Counted from the first letter of the stretch, positions 46,311 through 58,620 are shown. The stretch is DNA of 64,000 nt from Pyxicephalus adspersus (GCF_032062135.1 NC_092858.1:128342732-128406731), one strand, 5' to 3'. Program-made: numbers and translations. The notes: generated by a model not told the origin, from the letters alone.

Positions 46311-48299
46311 AATAAACTTTAAATAGAAAAACAAAAATATGTTAAAACAAGGGTGCATAAATAAATAACAAATCAACAATCATCTGTATTAACAAGTATT
46401 ATAGTTTTTGCCACATTAAGGCCCCTACATAAAAAGCTCCCTACCATTACCAACATGACCTAAGCCCAAGAAAGAAAACTAATACAGCCACTACATCAAA
46501 ATACTGATAAGCTGCAATAAATTACATTTTTGGTGGATTTAGATATACCGTATTGCATATCTAAAGCCATTTTTAACATTTGTATAGCATAACAGAGGGT
46601 TAGTACCCTTATTGTGATTTTTTTCTGTTTGCATTCATTCTAAAAATATGCAGCTGCTGTGGTGTCCTGGTGACCACTGTCACCAGCACATAAAGGGATG
46701 GAAATTCCATAATTTTACATTTGTTGCCAAAATAGAAAGTGAGGGGAAACCTTTCAAAATGGCTTTTGTTGCTATGTAAGAAGGCATTGCTCTTACTTTC
46801 TGCTGTGTCTCAGGGACCAGAAATAAAATGGAAATCTCTGCAACATGACATATAATAAAACTAACAGGAGTTTTCCTGTATCAAAAAATTTGCTAAAACA
46901 TCTCTTTTAACATATAATACTTGTAACTTGTAAATACTCAACTTTTCTGGAACCCACACAGACAAACAGTTTCAGTCTCTAGAACTGGTCCTAGAACTGG
47001 TCCTATGAACTATGCTTGGAAACCAACTCTTCTAGAGATATTTTTTGGGTCTTCCTTCTGACCTCACATCACTGCAGAAGAGGAGAGTGTCACAAGGCCA
47101 GAGGGTGAAACAAGTGAAAGTTGGAGGGATCCCAGTAGATGCACACACTGTGAAGAATTGTTTTCCAGGTGGGCCAGTTCCAGTGACTGGATTGGTGTTT
47201 AGTGCTGTGGGCAGGTGAATATTTACTTACCTTCTTCAACAGGTAACACTGTTTTAGCAAACAGCTAAATATGGTCTCAAATCAGTTGATATGTTTCCAA
47301 ACCTTAAGAAAAAAAAAATAGTCTTAGACAAATTGTATTGCAAATATTATATAGGTAATATTTGACTAAAAAATATTCAGTGAAGCATTATGAAAGAATT
47401 CATGTAGTTTTTATTTAAAGAAAGCCCATAATGTAACAAATATTACTCTGATAATACATTGAAATACATTTGCAGTGGCACTTTGAAAATATTTTCCTTG
47501 CTAAATAAAATGGTTTAGAGGTTCTCCTCTTATAATCTGGCTCTTTGCTTGACACAATGCTGAGTTTGGGTTCAAGCCTTGGATGCAGTGCAATAAATAA
47601 ATATGATGCTATGTTGGTCCCTCTACTCAAGAGTATAATGCCATATTTATATGAGGTTGAGACTGCAACATTTTGATGTCTCTTCAATAAAGTATGATGA
47701 ATGCTTGTTTAACACCTAAACATTACTATTTACCCTCTCAGATAGAGGCTATCAGGCTAGGCTTGCTTTTAGAGATGAGAAATGGCATAAAAAAATCAAT
47801 GCTTAGGTGCTGTATTTAGTGCACATCACAGAACATTCTCCAAAAGGAAACCTAGAGTACAGCATTGCAGATATTCACAAAAGAAAATGCATGAACTCCA
47901 AAACTAAATATACCTGAACTTTGGAAAGGAAATATTTTAAATTCCTTTTTGCCCTTACATTATAGGTATATGTGTTATTGCATACAGCAATAGTATTTAG
48001 TAGTACTAGTATATTAGAAATCAGATATCAGCTCACATGAGCATCTATATTCGGCACAAACAGGCATTTCTACTTTACTTTTGTTTTATTATTTATGTGA
48101 CTACAGTGTGGACTACTATAATAAATAAAACTTGCAGTGCTGATTGTCTGATTTCTGACTTATTTAGTATTAGTATGGACCACTGGCAAAAACTTTCAAG
48201 TAAACTGACTATGCTAACTCTAGCTAACAGCTACCTTTTGAGGTCCTTTTTAGGTAGCTATGGTATTGCACAATTTAGAGTGCTTTACATGCAATTACT
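46311..48299. other. AT-rich sequence, no gene seen
   Basis: No supported gene. A 14-bp tandem TAGAACTGGTCC.. pair sits near 46,979-47,006. Confidence 0.35.
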
Positions 48300-49260
48300 A
48301 ACTTTCTAATATGCATTCCCCACCACTCTAACACCCCCTTTCCCCTTTAATACCCATTACCACTTTACAATTGACCCCCCAATATAACACACCTCCATAT
48401 GTTGGTCAAAAGGTCTGTAGGTCTTATATTATTACAAAATATTAAGTAATAACTTTAGTATAAATAACAAATACAAATAACCAATGTAAACTTAAACATT
48501 AAGACAATTAAGTGTCAACAAATAATAAACACATATTACAGTAATTAACTATAAATGATCCTTAAATAGCCATTAAATAACAATTAAACATAAATAACAT
48601 TGTTTCCCAACTTTAGCTTTACTGGTTGCTGGTCCTTCGAAGGCCACCACATTATACCTTTGTATGGGGTCTGCACCTTAACCACAATCGCTCCTAGCCG
48701 CCACTTCCCCCAGCTCGGTAACGATATAAACTTTCCATTTTTGTGCAGACCCCCCAACAGCTTCCACTGAACACCATTATCCAAAAAACAGGAACTCCAT
48801 ACCGTAGATGGGTCCCTCATTTAAAGCCATTTTTAACCAACCAGCACACTGCCCTCGAGGACCTCAACCGCACAGACCATAATTCTTACCAAACCACCCA
48901 ATAAAGCGACTTGCTATCCCTAACTAACCACCTGACCTTTTAACTCTTTAACCCCTCCTATACATCCGCCTCCTTAAACTCCACCTTGCTCACTTCCGAC
49001 CAAAATTTATTAACCCCTCATGCTGTCTGCTCCCTGTCTGCCCAGTCATGTCGCCCTTCCCCTATGCTACTTTTCTCGCATGTTCCAGGCCTAATGTTTC
49101 TCTGATATCCTGACCCCTAATCTTAACTTGTCCTTAGCTTACCCTCTTACACTTAGCACCGAATTTCATCCAAACCTTAAAACTTAGATTAAGCTCTAAG
49201 TCCCTAGTGCCTAACTTGCTCAAGAGTAGTACTAGCAGTAGACTAGGAGTGATTAGTATA
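48300..49260 (-). mobile_element. G-poor strand-asymmetric block, possible retroelement remnant
   Basis: The + strand is strikingly poor in G and rich in C, A and T for almost 1 kb, for example in 48,310-48,380 and 48,840-49,180. Read on the minus strand it is GGGGTTAA-rich text. A 78-codon minus frame (48,820-48,584) reads SWGKWRLGAIVVKVQTPYKG and then MWWPSKDQQ, with a tryptophan-rich, protein-like character. Sustained asymmetry over a sharply bounded block suggests one inserted element, perhaps a DIRS- or LTR-type retroelement end. The family is not identified, and it abuts the minus-strand L1 relic to its right. Confidence 0.35.
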
Positions 49261-49369
49261 GACTACTAATATTAGATGATGTATGAAATGACTGCTCAAG
49301 GCATGTGAGCAATGTGGACAGTGAAAACAGTGGGACTGTGGAATGGAACTTAGCTCACACGGTATTAAA

Positions 49370-51260
49370 AGATATCATAGTTTGAATATTTGATGATGAT
49401 GTCAGTAATAGTTTTAATACCATACTCTGCCCAGCCCTGAGAGTCTGTGATTGTATGGAATTGTTGTGATACTGTCACCAGCTGTGATGCCACAAAATAT
49501 TTATGAAAGTCTGCAATACTCCCTGTAGGGTGGGTTGGATCAATGTGGATAATTGTATCTGGTAGCTTGTGAGTCCCACAAGAAGCCAATTTTAGTTTGA
49601 TAAAGGCTTTTAAAAATGTTTTTCGTCACTAGATAGGGAATTTTTGGAGAAGATGGAAGAGTGTTCACCATGCCTTTAATGCCTTTAGGATTCACTATGC
49701 CTTTAATTTTGTCTTAACTCCTGAATTATAGGTAGCATATTCAAAGAAACACAGTCACTTCTAGCAGTATTCTTAGCTTCAGGGTCAATTGCGATTAATA
49801 GGGACTTGCTCCAAAATAATCCTGAAACCTAATCATCAGTTTCTGTACAGAAGTCCATGTATTGCTGAGGAACAGCAGAAGATCATCCTCATACAAAGCT
49901 ACCTTCTCCTCCAGACATCCAGCTCAGAAACCAGCTATATGAACTACAGAGGTGTTTTTAATGGGTTCCCTTTTTAAAAATAGGATCAGTGGAGAGAGGA
50001 GACAGCCTCACTATATGCCCCACTGTAATGGGAAGATTAGGTCAAAATGATTCCACACGTCACATAACTGCAGAGGGCTTATTGTACAATTGAAGTCAGT
50101 GAATTAATTGATTTTAAAGACTCAATCATTTCAGTAACTCCTAAAAACAAGGTAACTCTACCATATCAAATACTTTTTCTTTATCCAGGGAAGCAATAGC
50201 TCTGGTGCCAGGGTTGTGATGGGTGATGTGGATATTGGGAAATAGCTGTCAGATATTTATGCCCATGGATTTTTGTGGCCCATTATAAATAAATATAAAT
50301 AAAAAATATAAATATATTAAATATATGGCCCATTTGATCTGAATCAACAAGATTTTGGATTATTCTTATTAACTAATTAATTAATCTTTTCAGTATTTTG
50401 ATAACATTTTAAGATCACAATTTAATAGTACAGCAGGCCGGTATAGGGCATAAAGTATGGAATATTTTGGCGCTTTATAAATGAGCATATTGCATGCTTT
50501 ATACATCAAGTAGAGAGCAGTGACTTTTGTGGCATATATGAGGAGCAAGTTGTAAAGCATAGGTCTTGTAAAATTCAATTAGAATCCCATCAGAAAAGGA
50601 TTGGATGGCTAAATTTATCTCTTTAACCACAGTGTTTATGATCCAAAAGGCAGCCTAATGCCACCTTATCAAGTAATAGGGTCGTGTTCAGGAAATATGC
50701 TCTGGTAGAGTAGACTTGAGTAATAGCAGCCTACTTATTATGAGCTGCCTTTTGTAGCGATATGTATTCTCTTCTAGTATTTGACTAAATGGCATCCTAC
50801 CCCACTGTAGCAGATGTATATTATGCTTTTAGGTAATTTAGCTAGTGCAGTGGTGAAGTGTGACAGGGACATAAATATTATCCATCAACTGGGTACCCAA
50901 TAAGTAATTTTCCTTTGGGAGGTTTGAAAAGTTGACATTAGAAAATTGTGATCAGGGAGGACCATCAGAAAATAGCATGCATTGAAAATAAAAGGGATTG
51001 GATTTCAAAAGTGTGGTCATTGTGTTTAGAGTATTTGAGAGTAGATGGAAACATGGATAGGCATGGGGTGTTTCCACCTCCATACCTCAGTTAGGTTAGC
51101 TGCTAAAACCCAAATAGGTAAACCAGTGGTAATTGCCCCAGAGAGACTGGTTCTATCCAAAATTGGAAAACAAGTCAATAATGAATACCAAGAGCCTATT
51201 ATATAGGAGGTAGAAAATGCCACAATTGTAGGGTGATACAACAAAAAAATTACCTATACT
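49370..51260 (-). pseudogene. decayed L1-type LINE ORF2 (endonuclease to reverse transcriptase)
   Basis: On the minus strand the order of L1 ORF2 motifs can be followed through many frame changes. Endonuclease: LDRTSLSG and LTEVWRWKHP at about 51,180-51,060. Start of reverse transcriptase: SDGILIEFYK near 50,590-50,565, YRPAVLLNCDLKML near 50,440-50,400, and AIASLDKEKVFD near 50,205-50,160. A GCLLSPLS stretch lies near 50,020. The catalytic box is YEDDLLLFLSN at 49,893-49,862, where the usual alanine of YADD is glutamate. Stops, frameshifts and an AT-rich insertion (50,281-50,330) make it non-functional. No ORF1, 5' region or poly(A) tail is identified. Confidence 0.85.
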
Positions 51261-53095
51261 AAACTACACCTCTGTGTCTAGAGAGTAAAAACTATTACTA
51301 CAACAAATTTACCATTACGGTCTATATATGTAGTTATCTATGCTCTGTACAGATTTGCTAACTAGGATCCACTTTAAAGCAACCTGGAAATAAGGATAAA
51401 TGCAAAAAGAGCTTGGTATCATTTTTAATGAGGAATCAATCAAAGCTCAAATATCCATGGTTTAAACACTAGCACTGCCATGGTAACTCGAAAACAAGGA
51501 AAGAATAGGTCTAAAATATAATACAAAATATGCTGTAAAACTGAAGCATATTTTACTTTCCTTACTTTCATATTCACAGATACATGTAATTCTGCACAGT
51601 TGCATTTTAAGGACCACTGTAACAGAAAAAAATATATAATTTGTTTATAGTATGTGTTATTCAATCTGTTTTTTTTAATATGTGCATTGTTTAAATACCT
51701 TTTAAAATTCATACAGTACAATATTGTTCCCTATCATTTAACAACAAACAAAAGGGGAAGTATGGAGCACACTAACTCAGCTGTAAGGACTACCAGAGAG
51801 CCTATATTTGATATCACATGGTAGATGTCAAGTGCTTTCAATTAGTGCTGCGATGTATGCCCTAGTCTCCTAAAAGCACCTCACATCTGAGTATTTGGAA
51901 TCCTTTATGATTTATTTTCTTTAACTATGATAAGCTCAATATATTTATTTATCTCTTACTGGAGTTGAATTATCAAAGTTGTTTTATCACATAGCAAGGA
52001 ATGCACATGATTATATGAAAGAAGTCAGCACAACATCAACCAATTTACTAAACTGAGTCAATTTTGTCTTACAGAGTCCTAATTCATTTTGCTAAGTGTA
52101 CAAATGGAATACTTTCGTGAAATAACCCCAAGACCTCACATACATACTCAAAAACTAGGGCCAGTTTTGGAGGAAGACAGGTGACTGAGTAAGTTGTGGG
52201 CGGAAACTAGAGCAGCTGAATGAAACACAAAGATACATGTCAAGCTCATACAAACTTTATTGTGTTACAGTCCATACTCAAACTCAAGATCCTTGGTTGC
52301 AAGGCAAGTGTGCTTACAGCTTACTACATTATGTTTAATAAATGGGACTTGACTTGCAATCAGAAAATATAAAATAATGTTCTTGTTTTGAATTTAATTG
52401 TGGGATGCTTCTTTGCAAGTTGCCAGTGAATACTAAACTATACCTCTGTATGCATGCACACATACCAAATATTTGGAAGCACCACAAACTTTACTCAAAC
52501 TTAATTCCATCACATCAACATGTTTTCAGAGCTCTTCAGAGCACTTATATAACACAGCTAAACTGTGCAGTGTCAGCACTATAAAACTCTGTTAACCTTT
52601 TGTGGGGAAAAGTTTCAAAAAATAAATATTTTAAACCAGCAATTAAAATGTGAGGTTAAATGGTGGACATACTAGAAGAACAAAAAAGAAAAAATACAGA
52701 GAAAACTCTCTTGTGTTTATAGGCTCACACGTCTGGCTTCATTTAGTGACAACCTGGATTTAGTTTGTTTCATATGTTCAATTATATTTAATAGCTTCTG
52801 AGAGTTGGGCATTCATAAATGGTAAATCTATATCTGCACAGCACAATCACAAATCTGAAGAGTTTAAGGACTATTGATTGAACTTGAAAGTATTTTTTCC
52901 CGTATTCAACTTCTGCTTTAACTCTAGCTGCCTTAAAAGGTTCCTAAATGGTAGATGGATGTCAAGAGTTTCACAAATATTCCAACTGCTGATAGATATT
53001 TTATGCATGAAAGCTACATGTACACCACTGTATACCCTGCACTTCACCTATATACAGTACATATGACAGCAGAAGATCATAGCTTGGCACTGATA
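51261..53095. other. single-copy AT-rich sequence, no gene seen
   Basis: No recognised repeat or gene. Confidence 0.4.
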
Positions 53096-53103
53096 CTCTA
53101 CAG

Positions 53104-53789
53104 CAGTGTTTCTTGACCTTTTGAACATGGTGAAACCTTTGAAATAGTTTTCAGGGCCTCAGGAAACCCCTGCTATAATTACTATATCAACAACCTAAAG
53201 TGCATTATAGTGGTGGTCTGTGATATAAATCCCTCCTATGTTGCTGGGCAGTGGGAAGGTTGTCACCTTTACAGATAGCCAAAAAGATAATTGGTGTCAT
53301 TTAAACTGACCTGAGAGGCACAGATTGCTCAATGAATCCCTGGCAACGTCTAGAGCAGGGGTCGGCAAACTCCGATCCTTAAGCCAGATACGGCGGAGCT
53401 GCTTGTTAGTTCCGGCCTAACCCACCCCTGGCCGATCCAGCCTAATGCCGATGGGCAACCCGCGGCTCTGCCAGGGGGCGTTAAGAACTACCGGAGCCAG
53501 ACCTGCTGGATCTCTGGAGCCACCAGAGCTCCGGTGCCACCTCCTTGCTGTTGATACTTCCGCCACTGCGGTAAATAGGGAAATCCCTCTCCTGCGCAAT
53601 GCATACAGAGGAGAGGGATTTCACTTCAGGGGGCGTTCCCTAATGATGGGCAGGGCCATTTGGGCATGAATCAGGTGAGTCCGGTCTAGTGTGTTCCAGC
53701 CCACCCCTGAAATGGTCTAGTGACCATATATGTTTGCCAACCCCTGCTCTAGAGGAACTTTTTCATGGATCCCTGGTTGAGAAACACTG
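53104..53789 (+). mobile_element. hAT-derived non-autonomous element with 8-bp target duplication, interrupted by a second element
   Basis: Left end CAGTGTTTCTTGACC is inverted at the right as GGTTGAGAAACACTG. The flanks are CTCTACAG (53,096-53,103) and ATCTACAA (53,790-53,797), which agree at six of eight positions in the centre (TCTACA), as expected for an old hAT 8-bp duplication. The body shares ACAGATAGCCAAAAAGAT and ACTGACCTGAGAGGCACA with the copy at 15.3 kb. Without the inner insert the element would be about 290 bp. Non-coding. Confidence 0.88.
53356..53746. mobile_element. inner hAT-type MITE (CAGGGGTCGGCAAAC ends) nested in the outer element
   Basis: CAGGGGTCGGCAAACTCCG at the left is answered by TTTGCCAACCCCTG at the right. 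The flanking octamers GTCTAGAG (53,348-53,355) and CTCTAGAG (53,747-53,754) match at seven of eight positions. These termini are typical of hAT/Charlie-type elements. The 391-bp interior is GC-rich. Opposed frames (60 and 74 codons) arise from its composition. Confidence 0.9.
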
Positions 53790-53797
53790 ATCTACAA

Positions 53798-54422
53798 TAT
53801 CTTGAACAAACATAAGCTAATAGTCAATAACCTCAGTACATCAGTGTCAAAAGGTTGGGCATTATGGATTATTGTTAGTTTTATTTAAAATTCTTGCACC
53901 ATATTCATACTTTATAGCTTCTCCCATAGATCCCCAGTCATCAGTAGAGTGCTGTGACTAGAAGAAGCACTGCACATCTACCAAAATAACTTCTTCTATA
54001 CGTCTGGTGAAAAAGGCATTTTAAGTCGATAATGGGAAAAAAAAGATCAGCTCAAAGCCTAGAGGCATTAGTGGAGAATTGTTCTTTTTTTTCTTTGCTT
54101 GTCTGTTCGGGGCTGTTTTTACACTATAGGTTCTATTCTATGCATCCATGCAGGATACAAGATTGGCACAATATCTATTTTACAAATACTTTGTCATTTA
54201 CAGATTATATATAAAACTTAAAGTGACCATAAAAATGAGAAATAAATTAACAAAGCAGTTGTTAGTTTTATTTTATTTGTGTGTTCTGTAAACTGTACTT
54301 TACAGCAAAGAGCTAGTCTTAGGTATGTTTCCTGATAGCTCTGAGAGGTTGTTGATGATATAGAACTCAGGAGCTTTTACTGAAGAATCTGCTGTCTAAC
54401 TGGAAGCATTAAGGGGAAATTA
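53798..54422. other. single-copy sequence up to the gap, no gene seen
   Basis: No supported feature. Confidence 0.4.
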
Positions 54423-54790
54423 NNNNNNNNNNNNNNNNNNNNNNNNNNNNNNNNNNNNNNNNNNNNNNNNNNNNNNNNNNNNNNNNNNNNNNNNNNNNNN
54501 NNNNNNNNNNNNNNNNNNNNNNNNNNNNNNNNNNNNNNNNNNNNNNNNNNNNNNNNNNNNNNNNNNNNNNNNNNNNNNNNNNNNNNNNNNNNNNNNNNNN
54601 NNNNNNNNNNNNNNNNNNNNNNNNNNNNNNNNNNNNNNNNNNNNNNNNNNNNNNNNNNNNNNNNNNNNNNNNNNNNNNNNNNNNNNNNNNNNNNNNNNNN
54701 NNNNNNNNNNNNNNNNNNNNNNNNNNNNNNNNNNNNNNNNNNNNNNNNNNNNNNNNNNNNNNNNNNNNNNNNNNNNNNNNNNNNNNNNNN
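54423..54790. other. assembly gap (undetermined bases)
   Basis: 368 N characters. No repeat is visible at either edge to explain it. Confidence 0.99.
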
Positions 54791-55489
54791 CTGTTCTACA
54801 GCCTTGGAATCAATGATAGGAATAATAGGGAACCTATTTACTATTCTCATTGGAAATAGGAAATACAAAAGTTTAGGCTCCCCAGGTCAAATTATAAATG
54901 TAGCTAACTTTCTAAATGAAAATAACTTTTATAGTCTCTACACAAAATGAACTTTAACATGTACATATTTTTTGCAAATTATAATACAGAGTTAAATGAA
55001 GATTCTGAATCAGATGGATTTAAAAAAAGAAATAATGAAATGTGCAATATACATTTGGAAAACTGAATTGTACTTAGTAACACTCCCCTTGCTAAAAACC
55101 ATAGCTCCCAACAACTATTGCAGCCTGTATTTTTCCCTTTTAACACCTTGAAAAGTTCTAGATTTTAATTTTTAAAGGTCATGCTCCATGCATTGTGTTT
55201 TTAATATTAGTGATGCTGTTCAGATTCAGTTCAAAATCACCCACGATCCATGACAATCTGTTTAGTTCTAAAAGTACTGAAAAAACTTGATTTTTAAAAA
55301 TCAATGACTGGCATATTATTTTGCTGGCTGAAAAGCAATAACAGTACAAGGTACACTTAAAGAACTGAAAAAATTTGGGCTCTGTTATTTCACTATTACA
55401 GTACAAGCCAAGAAACCACCCCAAATGGGAACACCGCCTGGTGTATATCTTAGCAATGAACCCAATGTCTACATTTTTGTTGATGCAAT
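54791..55489. other. single-copy AT-rich sequence, no gene seen
   Basis: The minus-strand frame of 143 codons (55,179-55,610) begins inside the palindromic element, where its first ~40 residues are the usual translation of that repeat. The remainder has no recognisable motif. Confidence 0.4.
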
Positions 55490-55684
55490 GGGCCTGATTT
55501 ATTAAAGCTCTTAAAGGCTGGAGAAGATATACTTGTATCTGTGAAGCTGGGTGATCCAGAAAACTTGGAGTGGATCTGGTCCAGGATTGAAAACCTGTTA
55601 ACAAAAGCATTTAATAAATCTATTTCAGGTTTGCTGGATACCCAGGTTCACCGATGAAAGTGAATCCTTTAGAAAATAAGACCC
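55490..55684. mobile_element. palindromic MITE, GATTTATTAAAGCTCTCC family, copy 6 (right end eroded)
   Basis: GGGCCTGATTTATTAAAGCT at the left; the right arm CAGGTTTGCTGGATACCC, then ACCGATGAAAGTGAATCC, then AAAATAAGACCC is shortened and mutated. Confidence 0.85.
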
Positions 55685-56215
55685 AGTAGGTGCACCAGGG
55701 AGCTTTCCCACTTAATGGTGGTTATCTTCTCTGCATACCTACATGTAAAAATATTTTTTGTTCAACTTGATTGGTGAACACAGATTGTTCAACATAACCC
55801 GTAACAAATTGAACATGGCCATGTTCAAGCAAAACTATTTGATATTCTCCTATAGAATTTCAACAATTGATAAAGTGAACATATCAAGAGTTAAAAGAAA
55901 CTTATTTTTCATCTTTAGAATTATTTCCTATTATTGTGCCTTACATTTTATGTTTTTGATATCCTGCCAGCAATATAGTATGTCAGTCATTGTTTTTGGT
56001 TCAAATCTAAAAGGGACACTTCGTTTGGATTGTAGAGGTGGTATTGCAGTATTTTTTCCATTTCCAGTATCGCCATTCATAGTAAATACTACCGAAGCAA
56101 CCCCCCAATGACATTAGCACTTCGTCAATGGAGGATAAGTGGCAGTATGGCAAATGTGTCATGTCTGTGAGTGCTTGATAGAGCATATGTCCCCCTATTG
56201 TCATTGTTCCCAGCT
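55685..56215. other. single-copy sequence, no gene seen
   Basis: The 117-codon plus-strand frame at 55,758-56,111 is unrecognised. Confidence 0.35.
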
Positions 56216-56239
56216 AGAGCCTTGAAAATTCAGAGTGTG

Positions 56240-56742
56240 GCTTGGGGTAAAAAAAACCTGCTGAAAGGGGTAACCCTGAGCCACACTCGGGGTAGCTAAA
56301 AACATAAAAAATAAATACTTACTTGGTCCCATCAGTGTCCTCCAGTGTCCTGGCCGTTGGATCCCATCCTTGGGCTGCATCTTCTTCTTCCGATCTTCCC
56401 CTGGCGAGTGCACTGACGTTACCAGTGACATTGGTGCATGCAAGGGAGCGTGGCGGGAATTTCAAATTATTTTGTATTGGATTCAATACAAAATAACTAT
56501 TAAATCCAATACAAAGTAATCATTATAATAAATATATATAAATTATATATGCTACCATACAGTTATATCACAGGTTTCAGTATTTTTATGCATCCTTAAC
56601 AGTGTTTTTTTATTTTTTATTTGTTTCAGTGAGTTATGACTAAGAATTATAGGCCTACATTGTAAAATAAATTTTAATGAAAGGCAATGTATTGATTTTA
56701 TACATATAAATCCGGACAGAAATGAACAGCCCAGGAGGTTAA
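56240..56742 (-). mobile_element. TTAACCTCC-ended DNA element, near full-length, reverse orientation
   Basis: The right end is GCCCAGGAGGTTAA, the complement of the 46.1-kb left end, and the next ~150 bp match that copy closely in reverse. The left part has a subterminal hairpin: GAGTGTGGCTTGGGGTA at 56,239 pairs with TAACCCTGAGCCACACTC near 56,270. A middle hairpin pairs TTGTATTGGATTCAATACAA-type sequences at 56,471-56,515. The TTAA end points to piggyBac-like integration. Non-coding. Confidence 0.7.
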
Positions 56743-56890
56743 AACAGGACAACAGGATGACATATTTTAGGTTATTTTACTATGTAGTTTTCATGATTCT
56801 GCCTAGCTATGTCTTCACTCCACTCTGGGACCTTGGTGTCTGCTTTAACTTGTGCAGCCATAATCCTTCACTAAGGCATGGTCTACATAA

Positions 56891-57140
56891 CAGGTGTCAA
56901 ACACACGGCCCGCAAACTGATTCCGTCTCGACATTTTATGTGACCACTTCCAAGCGCCTGACATTTGCAGGCAGGACCCAGTCCTAGAAAGCTAGGTAGA
57001 AGCAAGGTCCTCCACACAAGTGCCTGACCATGCTTTAGGCTGAAGGTCCCCATCCCAAAAAGCTACAGAAAGCTAGGTAGAAGCAGGGAGGTCCACACAT
57101 GTTCCTGGCCGCACTGCAGATAGAAGGACCCCTGTTGCTT
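56891..57140 (+). mobile_element. hAT-like terminus followed by an 81-bp tandem duplication
   Basis: CAGGTGTCAAACACACGGCC at 56,891 matches the common hAT-type end 'CAGGnGTCAAACnC.GGCCCGC'. No matching right end was found. From 56,986 the unit AGAAAGCTAGGTAGAAGCA is repeated at 57,067, an 81-bp period, with TCCACACA and CTGACC/CTGGCC also shared. Confidence 0.6.
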
Positions 57141-58216
57141 CTTTACACTCCTGCCGAGACCCAGCACTAAGCATGACTGTGCCAGAGTCCCGATCCTGCT
57201 GCCAGTAGTATGCTGCTGCTGCTCCAGGTATGCAATCTCAGAGGGATGCTACATTAGCAATGTCTCCAGACTCAGAGTGAGAGGCAGTGGCTCCATTCCC
57301 CTCACATACTGTAGAAAGTTAGGGATAGGTCAGGTACACATACCTCAAAAAAAGCTGCTAAGAACAAAAAAGCAATCACTCGAAAAATGTCCAACAAGGG
57401 AAAAGTTGATGCAGGAGGGAGACAATTTAATGAAAGATGGGAAAGCGAATATATGTTCATGCTTCACTAAGACAAGCATGTTCCTTTTTTCAGAACATGA
57501 TTAATACACGAGGATGGCGTCCAAAAATGGAAAATATGAAAGAATGAAGAGTGACCATCCTCATTTGTGAATCACAAGAATGACTGGGTAAAAACTTATT
57601 TAGTAGATAAAACAACAAACATATTTAAACTATTTATTTAGCCATCAGCTTGGAGTTCCACTTTAATCCAGAGACATTCATTCTATATTCTTAAAAGACT
57701 AGCATTTCTAAAACAATACAAGCTCTGCTCATGTAACTGCTTGTCCATACTGTTATGCAAGATGCCATCTCTACTACCACAGGAAGAGTATATGTCCTCT
57801 CTGAATCATTTAACCGGCTTATTCAGCTATGAACACATTCTGAGATCCTCCTGTTTTGGTCTTTATTATTGAAAAGCCTTAATCCAACTAACTGAAAACC
57901 TGAATCACCAGATTCACATTTGCCATTAGAAATATTTATATGTATTGTTTCAGATGTATCTATTTTGTCACTTTGGGGCTTCTGATTTAGATCTAGTCTC
58001 TTTTGTTTTTCATTTTTCAGACATGTGATCTGTCCAACAATGCAGTGCTTGTATGATTGCTCCATCTCCCCTGCCTTAGATGCAGTGAGCCAAGAAATAC
58101 TTCTTCATTTATGTCTAGGCAGCAGAAACACCTTAATCCAATTAACATGGAATGTGCCTTGTAGATGTTGATTGTTCAAGATCAGGAGGTATGAGATTTT
58201 TGAACCACCCAGTTCT
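57141..58216. other. single-copy sequence, no gene seen
   Basis: No supported gene or repeat. Confidence 0.35.
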
Positions 58217-58620
58217 TTGGGTAAGAAATAATCTTTATTGATTTTACAAAAGAGAATAGAAGAACAACAAAACATAGGACATCATAAATCAATAGGGAGC
58301 AGGCAAATGTGTCATGGAGGTTAAAACAGCAACTGGGCAGCAGGACAATAAGGGGTATGTTTTCCAGGTATCAGGCAGTAAGGTCCATAGAACACAGCAT
58401 AGTGTGGAGTTGGGCAATAGTGATGGACCTATCACTCAAGGCTGAAAATCTAAAAGATAACAAACCATAAGAAAATCTGAAGCAGGGGTATACTGTAAAC
58501 AGAAGGGGTAAACACACAGAAGAGAAAAGAAAAAGGAAGGGGTAGAAGGCAGAGTGGGGATGGGGATGGGGGTTGGGCGGACTCAAGAGGGAGCAGTCAC
58601 CTGTAGGATAGAGAATACAA
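58217..58620 (-). repeat. possible retroelement 3' end (minus strand)
   Basis: On the minus strand a purine/pyrimidine-skewed stretch with CCCCATCCCCATCCCC near 58,560 leads to TGTAAAATCAATAAAGATTA near 58,230, which contains a polyadenylation-type AATAAA. This fits the end of a decayed retrotransposon. No coding domain is visible, so the call is weak. Confidence 0.25.

Noticed and set aside
54377..54868. 163-codon minus-strand frame
   Set aside because: It crosses the second assembly gap; only a few real codons exist at each end.
55179..55610. 143-codon minus-strand frame
   Set aside because: The start lies within the palindromic MITE and the rest has no motif.
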